64,000 nt of DNA from Gordionus sp. m RMFG-2023 (Eukaryota > Nematomorpha > Gordioida > Chordodea > Parachordodidae), in the NCBI RefSeq assembly GCF_954871325.1, contig NC_088777.1, positions 14,671,366-14,735,365 on the forward strand. Reading direction: 5' to 3'. The notes under the pieces are model-generated. The model made no database searches, was not told where the DNA came from, and worked only from the letters and a program-made list of their open reading frames with translations. The position numbers were made by a program, and so were the translations under genes. Below are positions 1 through 10,800 of this stretch, in pieces. Numbering within the stretch: position 1 is the first letter of the stretch; the number at the start of each line of letters is the position of its first letter.

Positions 1-1411
1 TTGGGAAGCAAATAAAAAATGCTTATTTTTTTAAATAAATAAAAGAGAAAGAAATTTTTTTATATAATATTTTTTTCCTTACTTTTTTTAAATAAAAAAT
101 TTTTTCGTTTTTTAAAATCCTTAATTAATGTTTAATAATTGTAATTTTATTATTGATAACATTATCATTAAGCTCAAGAAATTTTGATGCGAAAAAATTG
201 ATTATTAAAAAGGAAGACTAAAACCAATTTTACAAAACTTAAAAAAGTAATCAAAACTTGCATCCGTAATTTTTCTATCTATAAATTTGAAAAATATGAA
301 TGGCTCACTGGATGTGAATTTTCTAATTCTCTATATTGTTGGTCATGCCTATAATTCCCAAAGGAAAAATATGTTTGGAATGATAAAGGATTTTCAGATA
401 TGAGTAATTTTTCAAAGGCAGTTAAACGACATGAAGAATCAACCGCTCATTTGCAGGATTCAATTATAAGCATTTGGGCAAAATCGTATTGAAAATATGA
501 TAGATTCGATGCGCAAAATATCAATTGAACAGCATAATTCGAAAGTCAAATCAAATAGAGAAATATTGAAAATATTGATCAACTCTATATGTTTTCTTGG
601 AATTCAGGAGCTCGCATTCCGTGGTGATGATGAATCTTCTAATTCAGTAAATAGAGGAAATTATATTGAATTAATTTATATGCTGGCGGGAGAAAATTTA
701 CTATTGAAATATCATTTAGAAAATAGTATAGTTTTTTATTGGGCTATCAAGCGATATTCAAAATGATTTAATAAATTCAATTTCATTTGTCTTACACCAA
801 AAATTTTTAAATGAATTAGAAGAAACGGAATTTATATCAATAATATTAGATGAAACAACAGATATCAATAATAAATCTCAACTGGCTGTAGTTTTTCGAT
901 ATGTTTTAAATAACGAAACATTTATGAGACAAAATATTTATTAAATTTGACACTTATTCTCAATTTTTCGACTTACACAAGCTAGAAACTGAATTAAAGG
1001 TAGTGTTTCGGGACGATGAATTTAGAAAGAAAAAGAATGTTAATGAAATACTTGAATTTTTAATATGCACCGATTTGATGAAAAGTTTTAAAGAGTTTTT
1101 TAAATTATGCAAATTCATCTTAACGTTGGCTTCAACAATAGCAAGTGCAGAACGGAGTTTTTCATCTTTAAAAAGAATCAATCAATTGCAGAAAACAGGA
1201 TGAGCCAAAATCGATTATCGAATCTATCTTTGATTTCGATTGAAAAAAATTATTAAAAAATTTAAAATCTAGCGATAACTTTTATAATGCAGTACTTGAT
1301 CATTTTACTCAAAAACAAAGACGAATACCACTAATTTATAAATCTTAATGTTTTTATGGTTTGAGTTTGACTAAAATATAAAAATAAAATTTATTTTTGA
1401 TTGCTTCCCTA
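1..1411 (+). mobile_element. hAT transposon, internally deleted (ZMYM1-like transposase remnant)
   Basis: The ends are inverted repeats: GGGAAGCAA near base 3 faces TTGCTTCCC at about 1401-1409, and the similarity continues into an A-rich stretch. Between them the plus strand carries broken pieces of a hAT transposase of the ZMYM1/TTF-finger type: WLTGCEFSNSLYCWSC (about 301-348), ELAFRGDDESSNSVNRG (about 608-658), and the C-terminal dimerisation motif LASTIASAERSFSSLKRI (about 1129-1182). The pieces lie in different frames and most of the catalytic core is missing, since the DETTD-type motif near 850 is followed within about 150 bases by the C-terminal part. The copy cannot code for an active transposase. 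The left target duplication would lie outside the window, so insertion cannot be confirmed. Confidence 0.8.
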
Positions 1412-2380
1412 GTAGTAAACTTGACGCTTCGTCACTGATTGATATTATTATTAGAATATTTATTTAACTATCACACCTGACATAATAAACTTTGTTTTTG
1501 GCAAATTCTATTCCACTTGCAAATTCACGCCAACTATGAGTTCAGAATAATGTGTATTTGTATTTTTTTATGAGAAGGGCCTTAATATTTAATATATTGA
1601 AGCATTTTTAACCTATTAAAGTTCCTTGCGCAAACATTTTTGTTAGTTTTCTAAAAAAAATATTTTAAAAAATCGGATGGACCGAGATAGATCTTACCTA
1701 AGTTTTGTTGATTTTTGGGACTGGCAGGGCATATTTGGCTGGAAAAAGTTTGGGCAGAAATCGGATTCGGGCCTAGAAAAAAATCCGATATTATTTTCAG
1801 ATCAGGCCTGATCTACAAAAACTTCTAATGAATGGTAAGGAACGGGTGTTAAAAGAGAATATTTGATTCAGAAAAAAAATTATAAAGGGAGAAAGGTGGG
1901 AGTTTGTATAGGATTTTAAATATTAAATATTGGTTAGAGGAGATGAGAATGGATGGGAGGAGGAAGGAATGAATGAAAACATAAAAGTATCGGTAGATGC
2001 CACTTGAACAAATATTCAGGAATTTGATAGAGCTGGTAAAATTTTAAAGGGTTAACCGGAAGAGTCCACCTGCCTTAAAGATTATTATGGTTTAGGTAGT
2101 AATTTTATTTTATCCTAAGAATCAACCTTAAAAATTAAATAGAAAATTTGTAAATTAATAACACTTTTAAATCTTTTATGCAAAAATCAGAAGGAAACTG
2201 TTTCGTTATAATTCATTTGCAGATATAGCTTTAATCATCCTTTTATAGTAATTTATAAAGTAAAATAAAAATAAGGGATGTGGAAATGGAAAGAAAAAGA
2301 AACAAATTTGTTGGATAATTTGCCTATAATGGATGCCATTAATTTATACTATTAAATAAAATTGTTTACATAAAATTTAG
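1412..2380. other. Non-coding stretch before the first recognised exon
   Basis: This is probably intron of the nucleobindin-like gene, since the exon at 2381 begins with an acceptor site. No exon was recognised in it. It contains a worn piece of the CCGGGCC-rich repeat family around 1720-1815. Confidence 0.5.
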
Positions 2381-2467
2381 GTGGATACCAATAAGGATTT
2401 ATTTATATCCCTTAATGAATTTTTGAAGGATTACAACGAACCAGAAACACACGACGCTAATAAACCG
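2381..2467 (+). CDS. Nucleobindin-like exon with EF-hand loop
   Basis: Acceptor TTTAG at 2376-2380 and donor GTTAGA at 2468 bound 29 codons that encode a full EF-hand loop (DTNKDLFISLNE) and the exiting helix. Confidence 0.7.
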
Positions 2468-4707
2468 GTTAGAAACAATATGATTTTATGAGTATACATT
2501 TAAAATATAACAATTTCCCCATTATCAGAGTTATTAAGTATTCCTATACATTTTCCTCGTATTGAATGGTAACGCCGATATGATAAATTAACACATTCTA
2601 AATATATAATTTATCAGTTAATTTATCAATAATAAATTAAATATTAAATTTAACAATGTTAGATTATTTTAATTTAATTTATATTGTTATGCATAAATAG
2701 AAGTAAATTTTATTACGTGCATCTGAAGTAATCTTATATAAACAAAATATAAAACAGAATTAAACAGGGCAGAAGAGAATTTATCTTTATTTTTAAAAAT
2801 ATGAAAATTAATTTTTATAAAAGTTTATTATACCAAAAATGATTTCAGGAATAAAAAGATAGAATGATAATTATAATTATATCATGCAAAATTTAGTAAA
2901 TTTCTATAGCATAGATAGAAAAATTAAATAGGATTTAAAAAATTTTGCCGCACTAATATCGTTTTAAAAATCTACGAGTCTCTGCGGCTCAACCCAATCA
3001 GTCTTCGCGCACGTTTAGTATCGAATACATCTTAGGAAATGCATTTATACCAGTATTAGCTGACCTTTTTGAATATTATATCGGTTTCGAAATAATATAT
3101 TATTAACAAGTTTGTCTATTATCGACTGCTATGTTTTTATTATAATTCATCTTTTATGGGTTAACTTCAACTTCTAATGGTAAAAGCTTGATTTCCGTCT
3201 TGGTCCTAGTGTTCTTCAGCACCATCTAAATTGTTATATATCTGAATGCACCCTTAATATTCTTTAGTGGGTTATGATTTTTGTATATTTTTTATATTGC
3301 TATTTGATGGTATCGTCACCTTAGTTAGTGTATCGTATGGACTTCTTTTGAAAATAATTTGACAGAAGAGAATCAAAATATTTTAATTATTTTTATGTGG
3401 AATGATTATTTAAAATAAGGTTAGTGTTTATAAATTTTTTTTAGTAATAAATCTAAAAAAGAATGTTCCTTTTTATACATAATTTGAATAGGTATGTGAA
3501 GTGATTCGCACTGGGCACCGGTTTTTAATTAACCTATATATTCGTTATGGTTCAAATCCCTGCACATAACTCAAAAAATGATCCCCCCTCATCTTTTACT
3601 GGCAAGGATGCCTTCATCGTCATTAACAAGGATTGGGTTGCTATACGGTAGCATCATCAATCTTCTCTAAAAAAATTTGCTTCTTATATAAATATTTTTC
3701 AAACTAAGATATTGAATTAATCTTAACAAATTTTAATGTAATATTATTATTAGGAAGAACATACAACTCTTTACTCCCCCGAGGAGTACCAGGATATGGT
3801 CGAAGAAAGGGAGAGGCTTTTCGATCGCCATCTCACAACTATGAATATCAATCAATTACGTCAGGTTTGCTTACTATTTTTTAAAGAATACCATTATCCC
3901 CAGCATTTTTTTCAATATTTTTTTTTTCGTTTCCTATTATTTTTTTAAAAACTATCTTTCATTATTTATTCATTTCTATATTATTTTTTTCCCATTCACT
4001 TCTCATTGGGATAATTATTTTCACGAATTTAGTTTTTAAACATGTCTAATTCTGCATTTAATAATGGAAATAAGTTATAAAATAAATTGCCGATGCTATA
4101 GAGGCTGCGATGCCCGCGTCTGAAATTTTTTCCATTTTGGCCTGGCAAAAAAAATAATTTTAAAAAACTGGGCTGGGCAACCTTAATAAAAAATTGGAAA
4201 CGGACCGGACGAAAGCTAAATTCCAACAGGGTCAGGCCTAAAAATTTTGCCGTTTGCAGACCTGTACTACTATGCTTAATAATTTTTAAAAATATTATAC
4301 AAATACGTCATTATGAATCTTCTTTATATGGATTCTTATTTAATTTTGAACAATTATCAAAGCCCTATAGGCCCATAAAAAATAAATTTTAATTTATCCA
4401 TTTAATGATCATATTTTAAATTTCTCTTTGAATTTATTATAAAAAAAACAGCTTGTTTAAAATAATAAAATTTGAAATGGGCCGGGCCGAAAAATGATTT
4501 AAATTTAAATTCAGTTAGGGCCAGGATTAAAATCTATCTAACAACACTCAGCCGCCTATTAAAATAAAAAAATTTAAATCCGAGCCAGGTTTAATACATT
4601 GACTATATATTTGATAATTATCATGATTTTTTATATTCGATTTTCAGAACGATAATTCTACAATCAACCATCATGAACAACAGCAATTGGAAAACAATAG
4701 AGTATAA
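2381..4707 (+). CDS. Nucleobindin-like EF-hand protein, last three exons
   Basis: Three exons, 2381-2467, 3754-3864 and 4648-4707, join in phase 0 and end in TAA, giving 85 residues of a C-terminus. The first holds an EF-hand calcium loop, DTNKDLFISLNE, with ligand residues D1, N3, D5, S9 and E12, followed by EFLKDYNEP. The second begins EEHTTLYSPEEYQDM and runs into a charged, helix-prone segment; the third is polar and Gln-rich and ends in NNRV. The order (second EF-hand of the form VDTNKD..EFL, then an acidic T/SEEE linker, then a charged or Gln-rich coiled tail) is that of nucleobindins, calcium-binding proteins of the Golgi and secretory route. The first EF-hand, leucine zipper and signal peptide must lie upstream of the window. 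Other EF-hand proteins such as reticulocalbins are possible but fit less well. Confidence 0.65.
3492..3570 (+). other. tRNA-like sequence, possible SINE head or tRNA relic
   Basis: GGTTCAAATCCC (3549-3560) matches the tRNA B box. TATGTG at 3493-3498 pairs with CACATA at 3563-3568 as an acceptor stem. Between them GGTT-TTTAATT-AACC forms a four-pair, seven-base anticodon-like hairpin with TAA in the anticodon position. The T stem is imperfect and no canonical A box stands out, so this is more likely a worn tRNA-derived repeat than a working tRNA. It lies in an intron of the nucleobindin-like gene. Confidence 0.3.
3754..3864 (+). CDS. Nucleobindin-like exon, acidic linker and charged helix
   Basis: Acceptor TTAG ends at 3753 and donor GTTTGC starts at 3865. 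The 37 codons are phase 0 at both ends and read YSPEEYQDMVEERERLFDR in their middle, a strongly charged helical segment. Confidence 0.65.
4099..4266. mobile_element. CCGGGCC-rich inverted-repeat element, 168 bp copy
   Basis: The copy begins TAGAGGCTGCGATGCCCG and ends TTTGCAGACCTGTA, a divergent form of the family ends TAGWGATCTGCA. Inside are the typical GGCCTGGC, GGGCTGGGC and GGACCGGAC words separated by A/T runs. It lies in the last intron of the nucleobindin-like gene. Confidence 0.55.
4478..4560. mobile_element. Fragment of the CCGGGCC-rich repeat family
   Basis: GGGCCGGGCC at about 4480 is followed by A/T runs and a second GGGCC-type word near 4519. Neither end is preserved. Confidence 0.35.
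4648..4707 (+). CDS. Nucleobindin-like terminal exon
   Basis: Acceptor TTTTCAG ends at 4647. Nineteen codons rich in Asn, His and Gln (INHHEQQQLENNRV) end with TAA at 4705-4707. AATAAA at 4777-4782 lies about 70 bases downstream, a plausible poly(A) signal although such words are common in this A/T-rich DNA. Confidence 0.6.
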   Translation, partial: NDNSTINHHEQQQLENNRV

Positions 4708-5483
4708 TATATCGTGATAACTCTATAATAATACGTTTTAATTTTGTAAAAAAAAAAATCGAGATTTGCCAATAATAATAAATAAATATTATATTTTCTT
4801 AATTTTTAGCATATATTTTGTTCACTTTTTTGGATCTTAACCTAACTTATTTTTTTTAACTCCTCAAAAAATATGTCTATATTGAAAATCCGTTCAAGTA
4901 TTCCATGCACATGTCTTTCTGTCTTCCTATAAATATATAATTATTTAGCCAAATAGATTACAATTTAAAAAGACATTCAAAATTTAATAATGATATTTGA
5001 CTATAAATCGAAATATTTAATCAATTTTTATTTTTAGACATGTTATTGTATGATAAATACTTTGTCACAATAATTGTTCATAGATGCGGACTTATTTATA
5101 AATGTGTAATAGATATTACGTATTTATTTTAAATAAAATCTTTTTTTCATTTTACGTATCTATATTGTTATAATACTGTTCAAGGTTATTAATAATGTAC
5201 TCTTTATAAGGTTACTAATACATTATTCAATTTACGATTTGCAATTAAATTTATGACAGTTTTATTATTTATTTACTATTCAACTATGCCATTTTTTGGT
5301 ATATAATTTATTTTGATTACTTTTAAAAATAAGTATGCTTCTTATATCCTTCTTTTAAAACAATCTATCACCTTTTAAAAAAATAATTTTATGCTCAATT
5401 TTTTACTATGTTTTAGGAAAACATTTGTATTCAATGGTTTTTTTTACTAGCATCAAATTTCAGATATTGTTATATTATATTAT

Positions 5484-5806
5484 CAGGGTTTAACAAAAAT
5501 CTTCAAATTTTTTTTCGCCCAAGATTGAGCACAAAATTTTGGAAAAAAAAAATTGACGATTTTTTCGTAAAAAAATTTTGAGCATGCTCTCAAAGTTTGA
5601 ACAAAATAAAAAATGTAAAATCTATGATTTTCACTTTGATGCTTTATTTTAAAAAAAAAATTTCTTTAAAACTTTAAAGAGATCATTGAAGATTTTTTTA
5701 TAAAAAACATTTTTATTTTGCTCCAAGCTCAAAAATTTTTTTACGAAATATTTTTGATCTTCAAAAGAGCAAAATCTTATAAGATTTTAACAATTGTTAA
5801 GCCCTG
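5484..5806. mobile_element. Short inverted-repeat element with CAGGG ends
   Basis: The left end CAGGGTTTAACAAAAATCTT faces a right end that reads, on the other strand, CAGGGCTTAACAATTG and then TTAAAATCTT. The interior is partly self-complementary (GAGCATGCTC near 5581, AT-rich arms). There is no reading frame. CAGGG ends suggest a hAT-type miniature element, but the flanking 8 bases match only weakly (TATATTAT and CTTATAAT). Confidence 0.5.
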
Positions 5807-6360
5807 CTTATAATATCTCTTATTCCTAATCTTATCAATATTACATTATGCCCATCATGCTATGCTGTAAACCCGATAATATTCTAATTGAATTATTTTA
5901 TCCTATGTATTTTTAAGCAATCATCTATCAAATCAGCTGGTAATAATTAATTTTTCAAAAAGTCTAACTAAGCTATTCCTCATCATATATCGTAGACAAT
6001 TTACATATATATCCGAATTTGATTCAACTTATTAATTGTGACTCCAATCTATATATAAAAATGTTTGCATTTCTATCATTTTAGTCACGATATCCTATAT
6101 AGACTCAAGTAGCGATGCTAAATTTTTAAACTTGATGGCTCTCACTTAAAAAAAAATGAATTATCTTATTTATTTTCATTAAAGCTTCGAAAGTTTGTGA
6201 ATTTAATAAAATATTAAAATTTTTAAATTATTATTTTAAATAATTGCTATTAAATTAGCAATGAAATGAATAATATTTAATAAAATTTATACTATATAGT
6301 TAACTATTGCAAATATTTTATAAAGAAATTAAATAAAGTTTTTCACACCCCTTGCACAAG

Positions 6361-6882
6361 CAGCGTCTACATGAGCGGGAGGGGTAGGAACAGTTTGCAT
6401 CCTATTTTTTTGAGGGGGTAGCCTGATTTAATGGGGGTAGGATAATTTCTTTGGGGGGTTGTCTATTAAATTTTGAGATGAATTAGGACAAAATTTATTG
6501 CTGTAAATACTTTTTTTATAGAATTATTATAATACAATTCATCGACCAAATCTATATATTGCAAACAATCATACACATTGTTTTCCAAATAAACTATCCT
6601 TTTAAATGTAATTTAAAGGGTTTCGATATTTTAGCAAGCTCATAATGCCATAATAATTAATTCATTGTAAATAATGGAGGTTTTAATTGAATTTATTATC
6701 TAAAAAATAATTATTTATATACACAAAATATCAATAGTTGGTAGTAGAGGTAGATTATTTTAAGTTATCCTTTATAAATTCTTAAAGAATATCAATAAAT
6801 TAAATAGGTAAAAATAATAATAATAGGCAAAGGTTTTTGAAGGGGGTTTGCATCCAGTGAAAATCCTGTCATGCAGACGCTG
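6361..6882. mobile_element. Miniature hAT-type element with 8-bp duplication
   Basis: The ends are inverted repeats: CAGCGTCTACATGA at 6361 and TCATGCAGACGCTG at 6869-6882, 13 of 14 matching. The flanks TGCACAAG (6353-6360) and TGCACAAT (6883-6890) agree at 7 of 8 bases, as expected of an old hAT insertion. The interior has G-rich runs near the left end and no transposase, so it is non-autonomous at 522 bp. Confidence 0.75.
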
Positions 6883-7826
6883 TGCACAATAAATATTGTA
6901 TCAGTAAATACAGTGTAAAATATATCTATGACTAGATACATCTGTAAAAATGTAACAGTATCTAGATACGTTTTAGACGACAGAACGCTATCTTGATCCA
7001 TTTGAAATGTATTTTTAACAAATCTGATTAATATATATTTTAAATGGGCTTTATTATATTTTTTAAAAATTTGTCGTTGAGTAGCATATTGCTACAAGTT
7101 GACTTAGTGTTGTTTAATATTAACCAAAATAATGCATATTATAAGTGAACGAATTTATATAAATAAAACTATGGGAGATTGTTAAAATGAATACCACAAC
7201 GAATATCTAACTTATAAAGATGTATAATTAAAAATAAGATAGCTACTCGCTATCCTTAAAGCTAAAAGTAAACTTAACTTAATTTTAACGGCTAATTATA
7301 AGTTACTATAATTTTTTATGATGAAATCTTTAAGAGATGAAAATACTTTTGAATACCCGCATTATAACAGAATATATTTTTAAATAAACATATCGCCTAA
7401 TAAACTTAATTAAGTAAAATTTCCCTATTCATTTAGATTACATTCAAGTTTATTTTAAATTGCTTATAGTTTTATGTATAACGGATTAGGAAGAAGTGTG
7501 AGATATCTAGGTCTTTTTTTGATTAGGGAAATGAATTAATATAAAAATTTCTATTATTATTGATAATATTTATATTATGCTAAAGATAATCAAAAATTAA
7601 TCTTTGAGAAGCTAGGTCGAAAGCTTTTAAGTAACACTGATCTCTTCAATTTGGCGTGTGATTTTCTTATGGCTATTTATTAACCTAAGTAATTTACGCA
7701 GTTCATCAATCTAATATTTTTAAATAAAACATCTGTTTTTTTATATCAAATTCACATTTTCTATAAATATGACTTTAAAAGTAAATTAGCTTAAGATTTA
7801 TATAATATTTAATATTCTATCATTAG

Positions 7827-7898
7827 TATATGACAGGATTTGATAATGAATTCGCATCTGAAGCTGAGGGTTATGAAGGTGCACTACCAATTGGACAA
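7827..7898 (+). CDS. HGD: HGD exon a (N-terminal GFxNEF motif)
   Basis: Acceptor ATTAG ends at 7826, donor GTAAAA starts at 7899. It reads [20 protein letters not shown], matching the conserved N-terminal Y-x-x-G-F-x-N-E of the family. Confidence 0.9.
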
Positions 7899-10800
7899 GT
7901 AAAAAAAATGATTTAAAAATGAGTTAGGGTATTTTTAAATAGAATAATCCGCAAAAAGTTAAATTCGGACTGTATGCAGAACAATTATCGGGGACTGCTT
8001 TTACCATTTACCCTAGAGCTGCTAATAAGAGAAGGTTATTCCTATTACAAATAATTGCTATTGACATGCATTATAATTTAATTTGATAATACTTTTTAAA
8101 ATTAAGATTTTTATTTAAAATGTACCTTTTGCTATTGTCATTTTGTTTTTTAAAATTGATATTTATTTTTACAGTCCTGGAACCCTAAAAATTAAACCAT
8201 GCTTGTGAGGTGGGGAGGGGGGGGGGGGTAAATGTAGGAATGTCAGAAAATTCTCAAGGGGAAGGGATTACCCTCCCTCTTAATCCTTAGGGGGAAAATT
8301 TTAATATTTATAATGTTAAATATTTTAATTTATATAATTTGGATATTCTGCTACATTTGCAAGTAATCTACATAGTGATCATATTATATGCTACAATCAG
8401 GTGCATAGCCATCAGGGGGGAGCTAATCTCTTTCTCACAGCCAAAATATACAGACTGTTAAAATATTAAACAATAACTTTTTGTCATTAAATTACTGATT
8501 TTATAAAGTTATGATGCCTGAGCCTATTATGAGTGCCCCTGGTGAAATGGCAAAATGGCTTGAGAAAACCTTTCTTCAGAAAAAACACCTTATAGAATTT
8601 AATTTTTATTTTTTAAACAAAAAATTTAATTTATGCAATCTTTTTCAAAAAAGTATATTGGTTTAGTTGACATCTATTTATTCCCACTTATTTAATTGAT
8701 CAATTTAGCCGATTTAATAAGATTTGAGATCTTGGCAATTAGAGCTTCTAGGCTTTAACTCTCAAGAACATAAATTTATTAAAGAATATAAAATATTAAT
8801 ATGATCATTATTTTTTGAAATGAATAAATTTCAGGTTATAGAGCCTTTGGCAAAAACATTGAAGGTCCATGAAGGTAGAGGTTTTTTTAATTCCAACTTT
8901 TTCTAAACTCATTTCAAAAGCAAATGAGTTTGCAGATTTAGAGTTTTGCCAATCTTATATGTGGCATTGGTAAATAGTTTATAACTTTCGATTTTCACCA
9001 GTTTGTAATGATAATATCCTTGCTGATATTATCCATTCTACCTTCAAATTGATTGGGAATGGATAAGCAGGTATAAAAATAGAGAACTAATAAAATAAAT
9101 TACAAATTACGCAAAAATTCCTATAATTACACCAAAATTACCCTCCAAGGATCTAGAAAAATTTTTTGGGATTTAATTAAAGCGATTATCAGATGATAAA
9201 TAAATATTTTTGTTAATTTATAACTTAGTCCTCTTCCCTCTAGTACTCCTACTGAACACTTGTTTGGTATGCTTGATAGGTTTTAGAGGAGTGGCTGATT
9301 GCTGGATTCAAATTTAAAAAATTTATTGCAGTTAAAAGCAAATAAGTGATTATAATTTTTTTTGATGCATCATTTTATTTGATTTAAGATATATATATAT
9401 ACGATTTGGTTTTATAAACTCTATATTATAAAAATTAAAATCAAAGAAGCGGTGGCGCCACTTTTAAGATCTCAGTAGTGGTAGCAGTAGCTAGCTCTTT
9501 TTAAAAAGGAGCGTTATTTTTCCTATTCTACATTATGGGCCTCCTCCATATTTCAAAAATAATTCTTGGCGTATCTTAGGTCATTCCTCAGTTTCCATAT
9601 GTATTTTTTATACATATTTAATTTTTTTTAATGTATTAAATGTATAAAATAAACAAAATGTACAAAACAAAAATACAATATGGGAAAATGTTTATTAAAT
9701 TCATTATATTTATAATCCATTATTTAAAAATTTTTTTAATAAATGGGCTTCTTTATCAAATTAATTATTTATATTAATTTTTTTAAAGAACATATTTTCA
9801 CAGGCGCGTACGCAGGAATTTGGTCTGGGGGGGGGGGGATAATAGAAATATTATTGTTAATTAAAAATACTAAACATAAATTTATTAGGCCTAATAACTT
9901 TTCTAATACAATTTTAAACTAATGTGAATTAAAAAAATTACATATATAAACCGTCTTTGAAAAACTATAAAATAAATGTGAATTATAAAATAGTGAATAT
10001 AACCCACGATATGAATCACTTAAATGACCCAAAATTGAAATTTGAATTTTTTGAGCTTTTAAAATATATAAAGTATAAAAAAATTTAAATGTTGGAAATA
10101 TAAATTAATACACAAAAAGTTTCTTAGGAATAATTGTATTTTGTATGTTTTGAGCTAATTTTTCAATTATCTATCCTTGCTTGGCGTTAAATGTCTATGA
10201 ATATTCAAAAGATCCAAATCATTCAATCTACTTTCAGATGTTGTATTTCATAGGTATGTTTTTCACAGACTTGCATGCCTGGCCCCCGAGCCGGACCTTA
10301 TTTTAATTTTTTTAAATATACCCGGGCCGTGCCCGTAATTTTTTTGAAAAAATATCCAGGCCGAGCTGTATATTTTAAAACCAAATATTTGAAATCGCCA
10401 TTATTAGCTATAAAAATCAAAAATATATATAATTTATTTTAAAAAAACCCGGGCCGCAAAAAATTTTAAAAAAAAATCCGGGCCGTGTCCTGCAAATGGT
10501 AACTCTGCAAGGCTCTGTTATTCTTCTTAAAAAGAGAATGTTCTCTCATTAGTTTACTAAAGAGCTGCTAATTTATATATAACCATTTTAATACATTGGG
10601 AGTATAATCTAAAATGTGTTTGAAAGAGCTGCTAATTTATATATAACCATTTTAATACATTGGGAGTATAATCTAAAATGTGTTTGAAATAATGCAAAGC
10701 ATCCATAGCATTTTTTGGGCTGTATCAACCATGGTTAATCTTTTAATATCATAAGATATTTTAACATCTTCATGATAAAAATCTAACGAATATTTATTTT

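Larger units (their letters stand above)
4708..7826. other. Intergenic region between the nucleobindin-like gene and HGD
   Basis: No coding exon was recognised. It holds two short inverted-repeat transposons (5484-5806 and 6361-6882), and presumably the promoter and the tiny first exon of homogentisate dioxygenase, neither of which could be located. Confidence 0.5.

Noticed and set aside
960-1181. Minus-strand frame of 73 codons
   Set aside because: It is antisense to the hAT dimerisation region.
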